From assembly GCA_028583605.1 (NCBI GenBank), contig CM053331.1, positions 37,264,283 to 37,328,282 on the forward strand: 64,000 bases of DNA, written 5' to 3'. This DNA comes from Dastarcus helophoroides. Taxonomy: Eukaryota > Arthropoda > Insecta > Coleoptera > Bothrideridae. The notes under the pieces were generated by a model, which was not told where the DNA came from, did not search any database, and saw nothing but the letters and a program-made list of their open reading frames with translations. Position numbers and translations under genes: made by a program. Of this stretch, positions 34,851 through 47,551 are shown in pieces. The first letter of the stretch is position 1. Every line of letters begins with the position of its first letter.

Positions 34851-37800
34851 TTTTTTAAATGAAAATTGATTTTTCTTAAATATCAGCTGAAGCTCTGTGA
34901 ATTTTTCTTACGAATCTTTAGAAAATTTGTCTTATTCCAAACTTTTTGATTGAAAATTTTGCATTTGTTCAAAATTTTTGATTCGAAGTCGAAAGGTGGA
35001 CCTTTTTTTCTTAAATTTTCTCGAAAGAGGTACAAACTGCAAAAAAAGCAAATCTCTAGACAAAAAAAGCTAGAATTTCAAGAAGTCGAATTTTCCGAAA
35101 GAAAGACGACTTCTTGAAATTCTAGACTTTTTTTTGGTTAGAGATTTGCTTTTTTGCAGTTTGTATCTTTTTTTCTTGAATGTCAGAATTTTCCATCGAA
35201 ACTACCTGTTTTTCTACAAGAACTTTAACCCAAAATTGAATTGTCGATTTTTGAACTCGAAATGTCGCTTTTTCTGTAATTTTGACTTCTCATAATTTCG
35301 TTAAAATTTGTTCTTTTTTGGCAACCTGATCATTTTTTGTGAATTTGGTGTTTTTCATTGAAATTTTTGGACTAATCCATCATTTTGTCAGAAAATTTGC
35401 TCTTTTTCTTAAAATTTAGTAATTCAAATTAAAATTTTGTTAATTTTCCACTTCTTAGTTGAAAATTAGACTTTTTTTGAAACATTTCGACTCGAAGTTA
35501 AAATGTTGACTCTTTTCTCGAAATTTCCCCTTTCCTTTGGGGAAATTTGACTTCTCGAAATTCTGATGTTTTTTTTCTTTCGAGATTTGATTTTTTTGAA
35601 ATATCGAGAAATATTTTCTCGACTTTGAGCTAGAAATTCCGATTTTCAATTAGGAATTTCAACCAAACTTCAAGTGTTAGTACTCAACTAGGATTTTTTT
35701 AATAAATCTTGTTCTTTTGAAGAAGAAAAAAGTTGAAATTCTTGACTTTCAGTTAGGAATTTCGATAAAACTTTAAATGGACGATTTTTTGTTAATTTTC
35801 CACTTCTTAGTTGAAAATTACACTTTTTCTCAAACATTTCGACTCGAAGTTAAAATGTTGACCTTTTTTTCAAAAATTCCTCTTTTCTTTGGGGAAATTT
35901 GATTTCTCGAAATTCTGATCTTTTTTTTCTTTCGAGATTTGATTTTTTTTGAAATATCGAGAAATATTTTCTCGACTTTCAGCTAGAAATTCCGATTTTC
36001 AATTAGGGATTTCAACCAAACTTCAAGAGTTAGTACTGAACTAGGATTTTTGTAATAAATGTTGTTCTTTTAAAGAAGAAAAAAGTTGAAATTCTTGACT
36101 TTCAGTTAAGAATTTTAATAAAACTTTAAATGGACGATTTTTTGTTAATTTTCCACTTCTTAGTTGAACATTACATTTTTTCTCAAACATTTCGACTCGA
36201 AGTTAAAATGTTGACCTTTTTTTTTCAAAAATTCCTCTTTTCTTTGGGGGAAATTTGATTTCTCGAAATTCTGATCTTTTTTTCCTTCGAGATTTGATTT
36301 TTTTGAAATATCGGGAAAACTTTTCCGACTTCAACTAGAAATTTCGATTTTCAATTAGGAATTTCGACCAAATCTCAAATGTTAGTTCTGAATTAGGATT
36401 TTTTTAATAAATGTTGTTCTTTTAAAGAAGAAAAAAGTTGAAATATCGAGAAGAACTTTCTCGACTTTCAGTCGATAAAACTTTAAATGGACGATTTATC
36501 CCTCATAAGTCAAATCCTTTAGAAAAGTCCAAAGTTCAGGATTAGAACCAAACTAAGAGTTTTTTTTAAGAAAATTTAGTTCTTTTAGAGTTTTTATTTT
36601 AACTCGAGAAGACATTTCCAAAAATTTTTTGCCATTTTCTTTTGAAATTTATATCTTCATTTAAAGAAAAATAGAAGTTCCAAACTTGAACTCGTGATTT
36701 TAATAAAACAATAAACATTTCGAAAAAAATAGGATAATTTCTTAATGTTTAACATTTATAAGAAAGTCAAAACTTTGGGAAAGCTTTTATTAATAGATTT
36801 GACTTTACTTTGAATATTTTACCAAAATTTTTAATTCAAAGCAATTTTTTGCAGCTTTAACTGCATATTAGAAATTTAAATCTAGAAGCATGACTTTTTA
36901 CCCGACAATTCATCTTTTAATTTCTAAAATAAGGCTTTTTTGCAGAAGTAGAGATTAAAATTGATATTAAAAAACTGAAAACATTAAATTTAAGGTCAAA
37001 ATTTTGACAAAGCTTCGAATATTTAACTACTTCATCGAAAAATAAAAAATCTACCAAAAGAGGAACATCTGATGTGAGTCAAAATTAAAAAAGAATCTGC
37101 CGATTCATTTCTATAGATTTTATGAATTCGAATTGTGTTTCGAAGTTTTAACTGACTGAAAACTAGACTTTTATTTTGGTGAAACCGACTGGTCCTTGGT
37201 TATCTTACAAATTTTGTCCTCTGAAACCAAGAAAGATTAAAAAACACAACAAAGGTTGAGCAACCTTTGTTGTGTTTTTTAATCTTTCTTGGTTTCCGGG
37301 GAGAAGATTTGTATTTCAATTTTTCACTAGACTTTTAGTTTTGACTTTTTTTGAAATTTTGAACGTTAACCTGAAATTAAATAAATATTTCTAGCTTAAA
37401 CTTGGAATTGTGAGAAGTGAAATTTCTAAATAAAGCATTCAAACTTTATGTAAAAATAATTCGTTAAATTATTGTTATTGAAATAAAATAATTATGAAAG
37501 CAGGATGACAATTAAACCTAGTTTAACGTCCTGTAATTTTGTTTTTTGGTCTTGGTGATAAATACTTATTAAATGAGCAAGTCTTTCATTAAAGATTTTA
37601 AGTACTTGGTGTACCACACTTAGATACACATTTACGTGAAATCGTACTTAAATTATTTAAGAAGTTAAAGGGCAATGAAAAAAGTATGCCCATCTATTCT
37701 ACATTTATCTGCAGATGATTTTTTCTTTAATTAATGAATAAATTAAGTTAATACAAATAACACAAAATGGAAACACAGAGATTACAATTTGAGCTACTCG

Positions 37801-38340
37801 AATAAAATATAGATTTCTCTCCTGTTTAATTCGTTCATTAATTAATTAACGCCCATATGTAACATTAAATTCACATTTTTCACCTTCAGTATTTTCATGC
37901 TCATCAATAATTTATTTGAATTGGTCATTATTTGCAAGGCATGTTAAAGTGACAAAAGTAAATGTGGAATTTTAAAAATCGATAATAAAGTTGACGCGCA
38001 AGGTTTATTACATTTTCATTTTCCACAAGAATTTTTTCCATCCTTGAATATCAACAACATCAAAGATAAATACACATTGTTTCACTTCAAATATTAAATT
38101 TGGTGATACTTTTTCTGCAAATATTTATCCAACATTGAATAATATTCCTAATTGGCTTGAGCTTGCAGATAAATAAAAAATATTAACAATTGTTGGCTGA
38201 AGTATATCAACAATTTAAGTATATTTGAAAAAAAATACGTTCCTCTAAAACGAGTTTTTATGCAATCAAGCAAACGATCCAGTAATACAAACTAATTACC
38301 AAACAAGCCAAATAAGCATTTCCAAACGACACCATACTTT
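34850..38340. repeat. Right outer arm of the 22.8-kb inverted repeat
   Basis: This is the reverse complement of 15569-19400 without the MITE. It contains the mirrored hairpin (35019-35190), the mirrored F1 foldback (37205-37316) and the empty hAT site (38281-38288). It ends at tccaaacgacaccatacttt, the exact reverse of the left terminus. Beyond 38340 the flanks are unrelated, and I see no target duplication. Confidence 0.92.
37205..37316. repeat. Foldback MITE (family F1), right-arm copy
   Basis: Mirror of the 16974-17082 element: gattaaaaaacacaacaaag, then gttgagcaac, then ctttgttgtgttttttaatc, with outer ends tacaaattttgtcctctg and cggggagaagatttgta. Confidence 0.88.
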
Positions 38341-39880
38341 AGCAAAAATAACTGACATTAATTTTGGTTTTGACCTGACATTTCGACCAACGTACTTTGG
38401 ACAAATTTACACAAAATTTCGTACTCAGATAATATAATGTATCGAATGGTTAAACCCTTCATTATAAAAATTAAAAACCAACGTGAGATACGTAAAATTA
38501 GACTAATTTTCGTCCTGTCTGTCACACGGGGTGGATAAGGCATCTGGAACGTATGCTGATGATGGCACTTGTTAATCTAATCGGCTGATATTGATTCTAT
38601 AATGTGTTTTGCATTAGATTGTCTTTCCGAGTAAAACATAAACAGATTTAGCAATATGTAAGATAATACGCTGGAAAAAGGAAACTGCTACAAGCTTTTA
38701 CCCCAACATTTCAACTCTGATGGATTTTTTTTTGGTGGAACGGTCTGGTCCTTGGTTATTCCCAAAAATTGATATAAAAACCAAGAAATATTAAAAAACA
38801 CAGCAACTGTTGCGATTTTCAATCTTTCTTAGTTTAAGGGTACAAGATTTCTATAGCAACACTGACCGAAACTTTGGAAATGTAAGAATTAATAAAAAAA
38901 ATCGAGTTTAATTTAACCAGATTAATTTTTCATATTAATGTTTAATTATTAAGGGAATAATGCTCCTAAAGTCGAAAAAAACTCTTCTTTATTGGTAGAT
39001 ATTGGATACGAGAGATTAAAACGAAAATTTTGAAAATAAAGCAGACGAGAAGTAAAACTCGAAATAAAAAACCAAATTCTGGCAAATTCGAGTTTAGATT
39101 TAAAATGTTTGCTAAAAGAAACACATGTTTGGGGTTTTTCTTGGGAATTAAAAATAGTAAAGTGGGAAGTCAAAATTGATAGAAAATGTTTCAAGCAAAC
39201 TTGAAAAAAATGCCAAACTTTCGAGGGGTATGTCGAAATAAACAAAAAACGAAATTTTAAAAGTTTCCTCCAAACGAAATATTTTGCGATTTTAATTTGG
39301 AATTTAGACTCGAACTTTCGGGACCAAATTCGGAATTTAAAACATCTTGAAATTGGAATAAAAGTGAAATAAAAAAATTCCCCGAAAATGTTTAATATTC
39401 TGCACATCTGTTCTGTTTAATTAATAAGAATTATAAATACATTTTTCGACGAAAAAGGCATGTCCCTGGGAATGTTATTTTTACCGCTGCGTATCAGGTG
39501 GGTGTAAAAAAAGAATTTTCTTGACAAATTGCGTGACAAATGGCAATTTATTAGCTCGGATCGAATGTGATGAATGAATTCTGCATACAACAAACAACAC
39601 ACTTTCGTTTAGAACATTAAATAGATCTTCATTGATGTCGGAAAGTACTTTTTCAGTTAATGAGAGATATTTTCATGCCTTTAGGATCTGTAGACGAGGT
39701 TGTTACAAAACTAATGATGTTAAGAGGGTCTTCGACCTGATTTAAGTGCCTTTTGGACTGCGAAGTTATTTAATAAAGATGTAAAGATGTTAACTAAATT
39801 ATAAACGATTAGCAGTTCGATTTTTGGTATAATGTTAGCAAACAGGTAATGTCATAAATAAAATTATGTTAACTTAAAGT
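38341..39880. other. AT-rich intergenic sequence with one F1 copy
   Basis: 38765-38850 is a diverged F1 foldback (aaccaagaaatattaaaaaa, aatctttcttagtttaaggg). Otherwise only AT-rich sequence is seen. Minus-strand open frames at 38949-39407 (152 codons) and 39417-39602 lack any motif that I recognise and are probably chance frames. Confidence 0.5.
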
Positions 39881-39971
39881 TTTGTACAGGGTAAGTCATT
39901 ATTTTGCTAGTGGTTTGCAGCACGTTACGAAAAGAGTTACAAAAAGGAAGGCAAGGCCATTTTTGACAATG

Positions 39972-40151
39972 CAAGATTCTAATGCACAGACCAATAGGTT
40001 TGAACATTTATTAGATTCGAAATTTGGAAACCAAAGACCGGTTTCAATCGTGTTAGATCTCGTCACAAGACAAGATCGAAATCGGTCTTTGGTTTCCAAA
40101 TTTCGAATCTAATAAATGTTCAAACCTATTGGTCTGTGCACTAGAATCCTT
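39972..40151. repeat. Foldback element (family F2)
   Basis: A 180-bp hairpin: caagattctaatgcacagac, taggtttgaacatttattag and gaaatttggaaaccaaagac are all repeated in reverse after a loop near 40060. The following 130 bases (gtagttcagctacctatgat, ggttgcattct) are also shared with the threefold repeat at 56250-57700 in the SerT intron, so F2 is a dispersed family of about 0.5 kb. Confidence 0.88.
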
Positions 40152-40289
40152 GTCTTCTGGGAAATGTTTCCTAGAGAGCAACCCCTTCGCTAGGTGGCAG
40201 TGTTTCAACTATTGGTAGTTCAGCTACCTATGATTCACTATACATGCCTGAGGGGCTTCATGATTTTGTAGGTTGCATTCTACTTGCAT

Positions 40290-40802
40290 AATACAAGATT
40301 GTTCAAATATTTTGGTCCTCAATTTTTTTCTTAAATGAAACACCTTGCATACTGTCATCACTTCTGATTGGTCTTTCGTCGTTTTACAAATTGAAAATGT
40401 CGACTTTTTGCGCGAAATTAAATTACCCTTTGCGAGTAAATTAAACTTTAAAAATATAATAAAAAAATCTATTTTTTAAATAAATTCTTACTTATGCAAA
40501 GTTTCAAGAGAAAACGTAAGATTAAAAACCAAAAAGCAAAAAAAAATCAACATTATTACAAAGAAGTTCTATTTTTAAGGCCAAACGCGGAAAACAATTT
40601 GATTTTCCGAGTTTACTTATGCTTGAAAGACACGAAATTTTGAGTTATCATTAAAAATGTTAGATAAAATTTATAAAATCTGAACATATAACCCGTAATT
40701 TTGAGAAAAAAGTTGCAATTTTAAGTAAAAAGTTAAAATTTCTAGAAATTAATCGATATTTATTTTTAAAAGTTGTCAAAATTTTAGTTTTAAAACCGAA
40801 AG
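40290..40802. other. AT-rich spacer
   Basis: No gene or repeat structure beyond the general aaatttt phrases is seen here. Confidence 0.4.
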
Positions 40803-42235
40803 TTCAAGGCCATGTGATCTCAGAGTCTCATGTGTTCAAAGTCACATAGGTTTAATAGCATTTGAGCTCAAGGTCATGTGACCTCAGTCATATAAGTTCA
40901 AGTCAGGTGTGTTTAAGATCACGTTCCTTTTAAGGTCACGTGAGCTTAAGGCGACGTAAGTTCAAGGTCACTCGTGGTCAAGGTCACGCAGGGCTAAGGT
41001 CGCAGGAGTCAAACTCATATTGGGACAAGGTTACGCGAAGTCAAAGTCAAGCAATGTCAGAATCACATTGGACAAGGTTACGTGGGGTCAAGGTCATACA
41101 CAAGGTCAAGGTCGCATAAAAGAAAGTTAAGGTCACAAGAGGTCAAGGTCGTTTGGGGCCAAGGTCACGAGAAGCCAAGGTCATATAAGGTCAAGGCCAT
41201 ATATAGTCAAAATTATGAGAGGTCAAGGTCATTTTGGGTCAAGGTCACGGGATCAAAGTCATGTAGGATCAAGATAACAAAAAGTCAGGGTCATATAGGG
41301 TCGAGGTCATATGTGATCAAGGTTATGGGGAGTCAAGGTGCATCTGCGGCCAAGGTAATATAAGGTCGAGGTTATATGTGATCAAAGTTATGGAGAGTCA
41401 AGGTCATCTACGGCCAAGGTCACATAGGATCAAGGTCATATATAGTTACGGTCACGGGAGGTCAAGGTCATCTATCATCTACGGTCAAGGTCATATGGAG
41501 TTAAAGTAACTTGTGGCCAAGGTCACCGAAATTCAAGATTGCGTTAGTTCAAGGTCAGGTGAGTTTAAGGTCACGTAAACCCAAGGTTACGTGAGCTCAA
41601 AGTCATGCAAGTTCAAGTCAGATGTGTTCAAGATCACGTGCGTTTAAGGTCACGTGAGTTCAAGATCACGTAAGTTCAAGGTCACTCGCGTTCAAGGTCA
41701 CTCGCGTTTAAGGTCACTTGCGTTCAAGATCATGTAGAGTCAGTCACATTGGGGCAAGGTTACGAAAGATCAAGGTCATGCAATGCCATGGTCAAGAGTC
41801 ACATGGAACAAGGTTACGTGAGATCAAGGTCATGCAAGTTCAATGTTGCACGGAGCCAAGATCATGAAAGGTCAAGGTCGCGAGATGTCAAGGACACGTA
41901 GATCAAGGTCGTGGGGTCAAGGTCACACAAAGTCAAGATTACATGGGGTCAAGGTCATCTGGGGATCAATGTCACTGAAAATCAAGGTCACATGAGGGTA
42001 AGGTCACGCAAGACCAAGGTCACTTAAGACCAAGATCACGGGAGGTCAAGGTCACCCGAATTCGTGATTAGTTAGTTCGACGTGCGTGTGTTCAAGGTCA
42101 CGTGAGTTTAAGGTTGCGTAAATCCAAGGTCACTTGAGTTCAACGTCGCATGACTTTGAAGCTCAAGGTCACACCAACTCAATGTCTCGTGAACTCGCAC
42201 ACGTTCAAAGTTAAGTAAATTTAAGGTCGCCTTAT
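40803..42235. repeat. AAGGTCA-rich minisatellite, block 1
   Basis: A degenerate repeat of about 13-17 bases (tcaaggtcacgtgag, tcaaggtcatatagg) runs for 1.4 kb. I count about 34 exact AAGGTCA on the + strand by eye, almost all in this orientation and most preceded by TC. TCAAGGTCA is the extended half-site bound by monomeric nuclear receptors of the FTZ-F1/SF-1 and ERR type. Many units are followed by acgtg or catat. Repetitive frames such as 41082-41363 (+) are artefacts. Confidence 0.85.
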
Positions 42236-43309
42236 AAATAGAGTCGAAATTTGGAAAATATTTCAAATATCAAAATTCATAAAAAATTGGAAATTTTTAA
42301 TAACTTTCAAAAAATATTTAATTTAAAATAAAAAGGATAAAATTTTGGAAAATGCCAAACATTTAAAAAAAGTAGAAATTTATTAATAAAGTGGGAATTT
42401 TTTTAAAAAGTGAAAAATTTAAAAACGTCGACCTCTAAAAGTAGGTCAGATTTTTGAAGAAAATTGTCTGAAAATAAAAAGTTTGTTGAAATTTTAATAT
42501 TTCTTAAAATTTTGAAAAATAGACGAAATATTCTAAAACACTGTAAGTTTGAAAACAATTTTAGAGAATTTGCGGCGTTCATAGAAGTTAAAGTTTTGAA
42601 AAAAAAAGTTTTTCATAAAATTCGATATGTTAACCGAAACTGAAAATAAAATCAAAATTTTAAAAAGGTCGCCATTTCATAATCATGAAAAAATGGCGAA
42701 GTTCTGAAACAAATTCGAAATTTTCAAAAATGTTGAAAAATTGGGGAAATTTTCAGTGAATTTTTTAATAAAAGCTGCAAAAAATTCTAATTTTAATAGA
42801 AATTGGAAAAAATACCGAAATTTTGAAAAGGTCAACGTTTCAGAATCAGAAAAGTTGGCGAAGTTTTCAAAAAATTTTAAAATTTTTATAAATGTTGATA
42901 TTTTGAATAGTTTGGGCAGTTTTCAGTCAAATTTTTAATAAGAAGCCGAAATATTGACAAAAATCTAAAATTATCAAATAGGTCGAGATTTAAAAAAATA
43001 ATAAAAATTTTGTAAAGTTAAAATTCTAAAAAAGGTTTAAATTTTTGATAATTAAAATGTTGCAGCAAAAGTCAAATAAAAAGTCGTTTTTGACCAGAAT
43101 TTTCAAAAAACTTAAAATTTTGGAAAACGCCAGAATTTTCATAAAAGATCAAAAAAGTAAGAAGTTTGAAAAACATATCAACATTTTCAATAAAAGTCGA
43201 AATTTTGGGAAAAATTCAAGAATTAAAAAAATAGCGAAACTTTCAGAAAAAAGCGAAGTCGATAATTTAAAAAAAAAATTGACATTTTATAAAAATGTGT
43301 CGAAGTCAA
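42236..43309. repeat. Degenerate GAAATTTT(N)AAAA phrase repeat
   Basis: Loose repetition of phrases such as gtcgaaattttgaaaaa and aaaaattttcagt, without a fixed period that I can establish. Open frames here (42741-42938 and 43045-43335) consist of the same Lys/Phe/Asn-rich translation and are not genes. Confidence 0.6.
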
Positions 43310-44200
43310 AGTCAACCAATGTCAAAATTACATGAGACAAGATTACTTGGGGTCAAGGTCATAAGAGGTCAAGGTTGCACATGATCAAGGTCACGAGAAG
43401 TCAGGGTCATATATTGGTCAAGGTCGCAAGAGGTCAAGGTCATATAGGGTCAAGGTTACAGGAGGTCAAAGTCATATGGGGGGTCAAGGTCGCGAAAGGT
43501 TAGGGTCATATAAGGTCAAGGTCGCGAGAGATCAAGGACATATGGGGTCGAGGTTACGGGAGGTCAAAGTCATATGGGGGCCTAGCTCGCGAGAAGTCAA
43601 GGTTATATGGGGTCAAGGTCGCGGAAGGTCAAAGTTATATGGGGGCCAAGGTTACGAGAAGTCAAGGTCACAAAAGGTCAATGTCATTTGGGGGTCAAGG
43701 TCACAAAAAGTCAATGTCATTTGGAATCAAGGTCATGGGAGGTCAAGGTCATTTGGGGTCAAGGTCATGGAAGGTCAAGGTCATTTGGAGGGTCAGGGTC
43801 ATACAAGATCACAGGATGTCAAGATCATATAAGATCAAGGTTATGGGAGGACAAGGTCACCCGCCGTCAATGTTACGTAGGGTCAAAGTCACATATGGTC
43901 AAGGTCACGGGAAGTTAAAATCGCGTGAGGTCAAAATCACATGAAGCCAATGTCATGTATAGTTACGGTCACTGGAGGCCAAGGTCACCTGCGGTCAAGG
44001 TCATATAGGGTCATAATCACCCTCGGTCAAGGTCACAGGAATTCAAGATTGTGTTAGTTCAAGGTCAGGTGGCTTTAAGGCCGCGTAAACCTAAGGTCAC
44101 TTCGTCGCTAGACTTGAAGCTCAAGGTCACACGAACTCAATGTCACGTGAACTCGCACACGTTCAAGGTTACGTGAGTTTAAGGTCGCGTTGTGAATAAA
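43310..44200. repeat. AAGGTCA-rich minisatellite, block 2
   Basis: Same motif family and orientation as block 1. I count about 21 exact AAGGTCA, with ggtcaaggtcatatggggtc variants. Both blocks end in the same sequence: gaagctcaaggtcacac, then gaactcgcacacgttcaa, then a return to AT-rich phrases. This shows that a larger segment (motif block plus AT-rich tail) was duplicated. Confidence 0.87.
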
Positions 44201-44549
44201 GTTGAAATTTGGAAAATAGTTCAAATATCTAGATTTTTAATATTCTAAATTTTCAATAATTTTAAAAAAATATTAAATTTTAAAAAAGCCAAAAATTTTG
44301 GAAAATGTAAACATTTAAAAAAGTAAAAATTTATTAATAAAGTGAGGATTTAAAAAAAAATGGAAAACTGAAAAAAGTCGACATTTAACGGTGAAAATTA
44401 AAAAAAAAGTCGAAGTATTAAAAGTTTATTGAAATTTTAATATTTTTTAACATTTTCAATAATAGACGAAATATTCTAAAAAACTGAAAGTTTGAAAAAT
44501 TATCAACAAATTTAAAATTTTCGAAAAAAGATAAAATTTTGAAATAGAA

Positions 44550-45280
44550 GACATTTTCAAAAAAATTTATTTATAAAGTGGGAATTCTTCTTAAAAAATT
44601 GAAAATTGAAAAAAGTCGACATTTAAGAAAGAGTTAAATTTTTAAAGAAAAAAGTGGAAATATTAAAAGTTTGTTGAAATTTTGATGTTTTTTAATATTT
44701 CCAATAACAGACGAAATATTCTAAAAAACTGAAAGCTTGAAAAATTGTCAACAAATTTCAAATTTTCGAAAATAGATAAAATTTTGAAATAGAAGACATT
44801 TTCAAAAAAATTTATTTATAAAGTGGGAATTCTTCTTAAAAAATTGAAAAAAGTCGACATTAAAGAAAGAGTTAAATTTTTAAAGAAAAAAGTGGAAATA
44901 TTAAAAGTTTGTTGAAATTTTGATGTTTTTTAATATTTCCAATAACAGACGAAATATTCTAAAAAACTGAAAGCTTGAAAAATTGTCAACAAATTTCAAA
45001 TTTTCGAAAATAGATAAAATTTTGAAATAGAAGACATTTTCAAAAAAATTTATTTATGAAGTGACAATTTTTCTTAAAAAATTGAAAATTAAAAAAAGTC
45101 GGTATTTAAGAAAGGATTAAATTTTTAAAGAAAAACGTCGGAATATTAACAGTTTGTTGAAATTTTAATATTTTTTAACATTTTCAAAAATAGACGAAAT
45201 ATTCTAAAAAATAAAAGTTTGAACATTTGCAAAAAATTTCAAATTTCCAAATAAAGATAAAATTATGAAAAGAAGAAATT
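44550..45280. repeat. ~243-bp tandem repeat, about three copies
   Basis: ttcaaaaaaatttatttata recurs at about 44553, 44797 and 45039. It is followed each time by aagtgggaattcttcttaaa or a variant, then aaagtttgttgaaatttt and gacgaaatattctaaaa. The first two copies are nearly identical and the third is more diverged. Confidence 0.85.
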
Positions 45281-45689
45281 TTCAAATGAATTCTAATTTT
45301 AATCGAAATTGGAAAAAATACCGAAATTTTGAAAAGGTTAACGTTTGAGAATCAGAATAATTGGCGAAGTTTTCAAAAAAAAATCGAAATTTTAAAAATA
45401 TTGATAATTTGAATAATTTCGGAAGTTTTCAGTCAAATTTTTAATAACAACCGAAATTTTTGAAGCCGAAACATTGACAAAGAAGCCAAAATTATCAGAT
45501 AGGTCGTGACTTAAAAAAAAGTCAAAATATTGAAAACTTTAAATTTTGGAAAAGGTTTACACTTTTGGTAGTTAAAAATTTTGTAGCAAAGGTCGAACAT
45601 TTAAAAAAAAGTCGAAGTTTTTGACCAGAATTTTTTAAAAAATTAAAATTTTGAAAAAATGTCGAAATTTTCAAAGGTCAACATTTTCA

Positions 45690-47530
45690 AAAAAGTTGGA
45701 AGTTGGAAAAAAGGTCAATATTTTGAAAAAAAAATGGTTGTCATTTATAAAAATAGTCTAAATTATAGACAATCCAAAGACTGTAGACAATCGAAATTTA
45801 CAATAATTATAATTTGCGACAAAATAATAACGAAAACATGGAATTTCGAAAAAAGGCAAAGATTTAAAAATAGTGAATTATCAAAATAGATCAGTTTTCA
45901 AAAAATTCTACATCTTCAGAAGAAGTAAGATTTTTTAAAGGGTAGAAGTTTTAAAAACTGAAAATGGAGATTTTCAAAAAGGTCAAGTTTTCCAAAAAAG
46001 CCAAAACATTGAAAAGTCGACATTTTTACGAAAAAAATCGAAATTTTCCAAACAATATATGTATAAACTGAGTCGAGATTTTAAGAAATAAAGAAATCTA
46101 AATTTTGGAATAAAATCGAAAGTTGGAAAAATCGACTTTTCATAAAACATGACATTATTAAAAATGTTCATCGTCGAGTTCTGTCAAGTTTAAAAAAACG
46201 TCGAAATTTCGAAAAATGGTCTACTTTTAAAAAAATAGTCGAAATTATAGACAATCGAAATTTATAATAATTATAATTTGCGAACAAAATAATAACGAAA
46301 ACGTGGAATTTCGAAAAAGTGGAATTTCGAAAAAAGGCAAAGACTTAAAAAAAGTCGATTATCAAAACAGACCAGTTTTCAAAAAATTCTACATCTTCAG
46401 AAGAAGTAAGATTTTTTAAAGGGTAGAAGTTTTAAAAACTGAAAATGGAGATTTTCAAAAAGGTCAAGTTTTCCAAAAAAGCCAAAACATTGAAAAGTCG
46501 ACATTTTTACGAAAAAAATCGAAATTTTCCAAACAATATATGTATAAACTGAGTCGAGATTTTAAGAAATAAAGAAATCTAAATTTTGGAATAAAATCGA
46601 AAGTTGGAAAAATCGACTTTTCATAAAACATGACATTATTAAAAATGTTCATCGTCGAGTTCTGTCAAGTTTAAAAAAACGTCGAAATTTCGAAAAATGA
46701 TTGACTTTTAAAAAAATAGTCGAAATTATAGACAATCCAGAGACTATCGACAATCGAAATTTACAATAATTATAATTTGCGAACAAAATAATAACGAAAA
46801 CGTGGAATTTCGAAAAAGTGGAATTTCGAAAAAAGGCAAAGACTTAAAAAAAGTCGATTATCAAAACAGACCAGTTTTCAAAAAATTCTACATCTTCAGA
46901 AGAAGTAAGATTTTTTAAAGGGTAGAAGTTTTAAAAACTGAAAATGGAGATTTTCAAAAAGGTCAAGTTTTCCAAAAAAGCCAAAACATTGAAAAGTCGA
47001 CATTTTTACGAAAAAAATCGAAATTTTCCAAACAATATATGTATAAACTGAGTCGAGATTTTAAGAAATAAAGAAATCTAAATTTTGGAATAAAATCGAA
47101 AGTTGGAAAAATCGACTTTTCATAAAACATGACATTATTAAAAATGTTCATCGTCGAGTTCTGTCAAGTTTAAAAAAACGTCGAAATTTCGAAAAATGAT
47201 TGACTTTTAAAAAAATAGTCGAAATTATAGACAATCCAGAGACTATCGACAATCGAAATTTACAATAATTATAATTTGCGAACAAAATAATAACGAAAAC
47301 GTGGAATTTCGAAAAAGTGGAATTTCGAAAAAAGGCAAAGACTTAAAAAAAGTCGATTATCAAAACAGACCAGTTTTCAAAAAATTCTACATCTTCAGAA
47401 GAAGTAAGATTTTTTAAAGGGTAGAAGTTTTAAAAACTGAAAATGGAGGTTTTCAAATTGTTTCCAAAAAAGCTAAAACATTGAAAAGTGAAAATTTTTA
47501 CGAAAAAAGATCGAAATTTTCCAAACATTA
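45690..47530. repeat. ~480-500-bp tandem repeat, about 3.5 copies
   Basis: Large units repeat with offsets of 481 and 499 bases. ctacatcttcagaagaagta occurs near 45909, 46389, 46888 and 47387. tcgtcgagttctgtcaagtt ends each full unit. The copies are almost identical, so a 62-codon minus-strand frame recurs unchanged three times (45983-46171, 46464-46652, 46963-47151). This is a by-product of the repeat. Confidence 0.95.
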
Positions 47531-47532
47531 AA

Positions 47533-47551
47533 CATATATATATATATATAT
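47533..47551. repeat. (TA)n microsatellite at the end of the array
   Basis: About nine TA dinucleotides follow directly on the last, truncated unit of the ~490-bp repeat. Confidence 0.9.

Noticed and set aside
18281..35649. Identical 64-codon frames at 18281-18475 (+) and 35455-35649 (-), which might look like a conserved duplicated gene
   Set aside because: Identity follows from the inverted repeat as a whole, since non-coding flanks are equally conserved. The composition is the gaaattt phrase repeat.
15569..38340. The large inverted repeat as a giant DNA transposon
   Set aside because: No target-site duplication could be found at the termini, and no transposase, integrase or polymerase-like frame lies between the arms. 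It is kept only as an inverted duplication.
38949..39407. 152-codon minus-strand frame
   Set aside because: AT-rich, Phe/Lys/Ser-rich translation without hydrophobic periodicity, motif or splice context that would support a gene.
45983..47151. Three identical 62-codon minus-strand frames
   Set aside because: Exact by-products of the ~490-bp tandem repeat; Phe/Lys-rich translation of AT-rich DNA.
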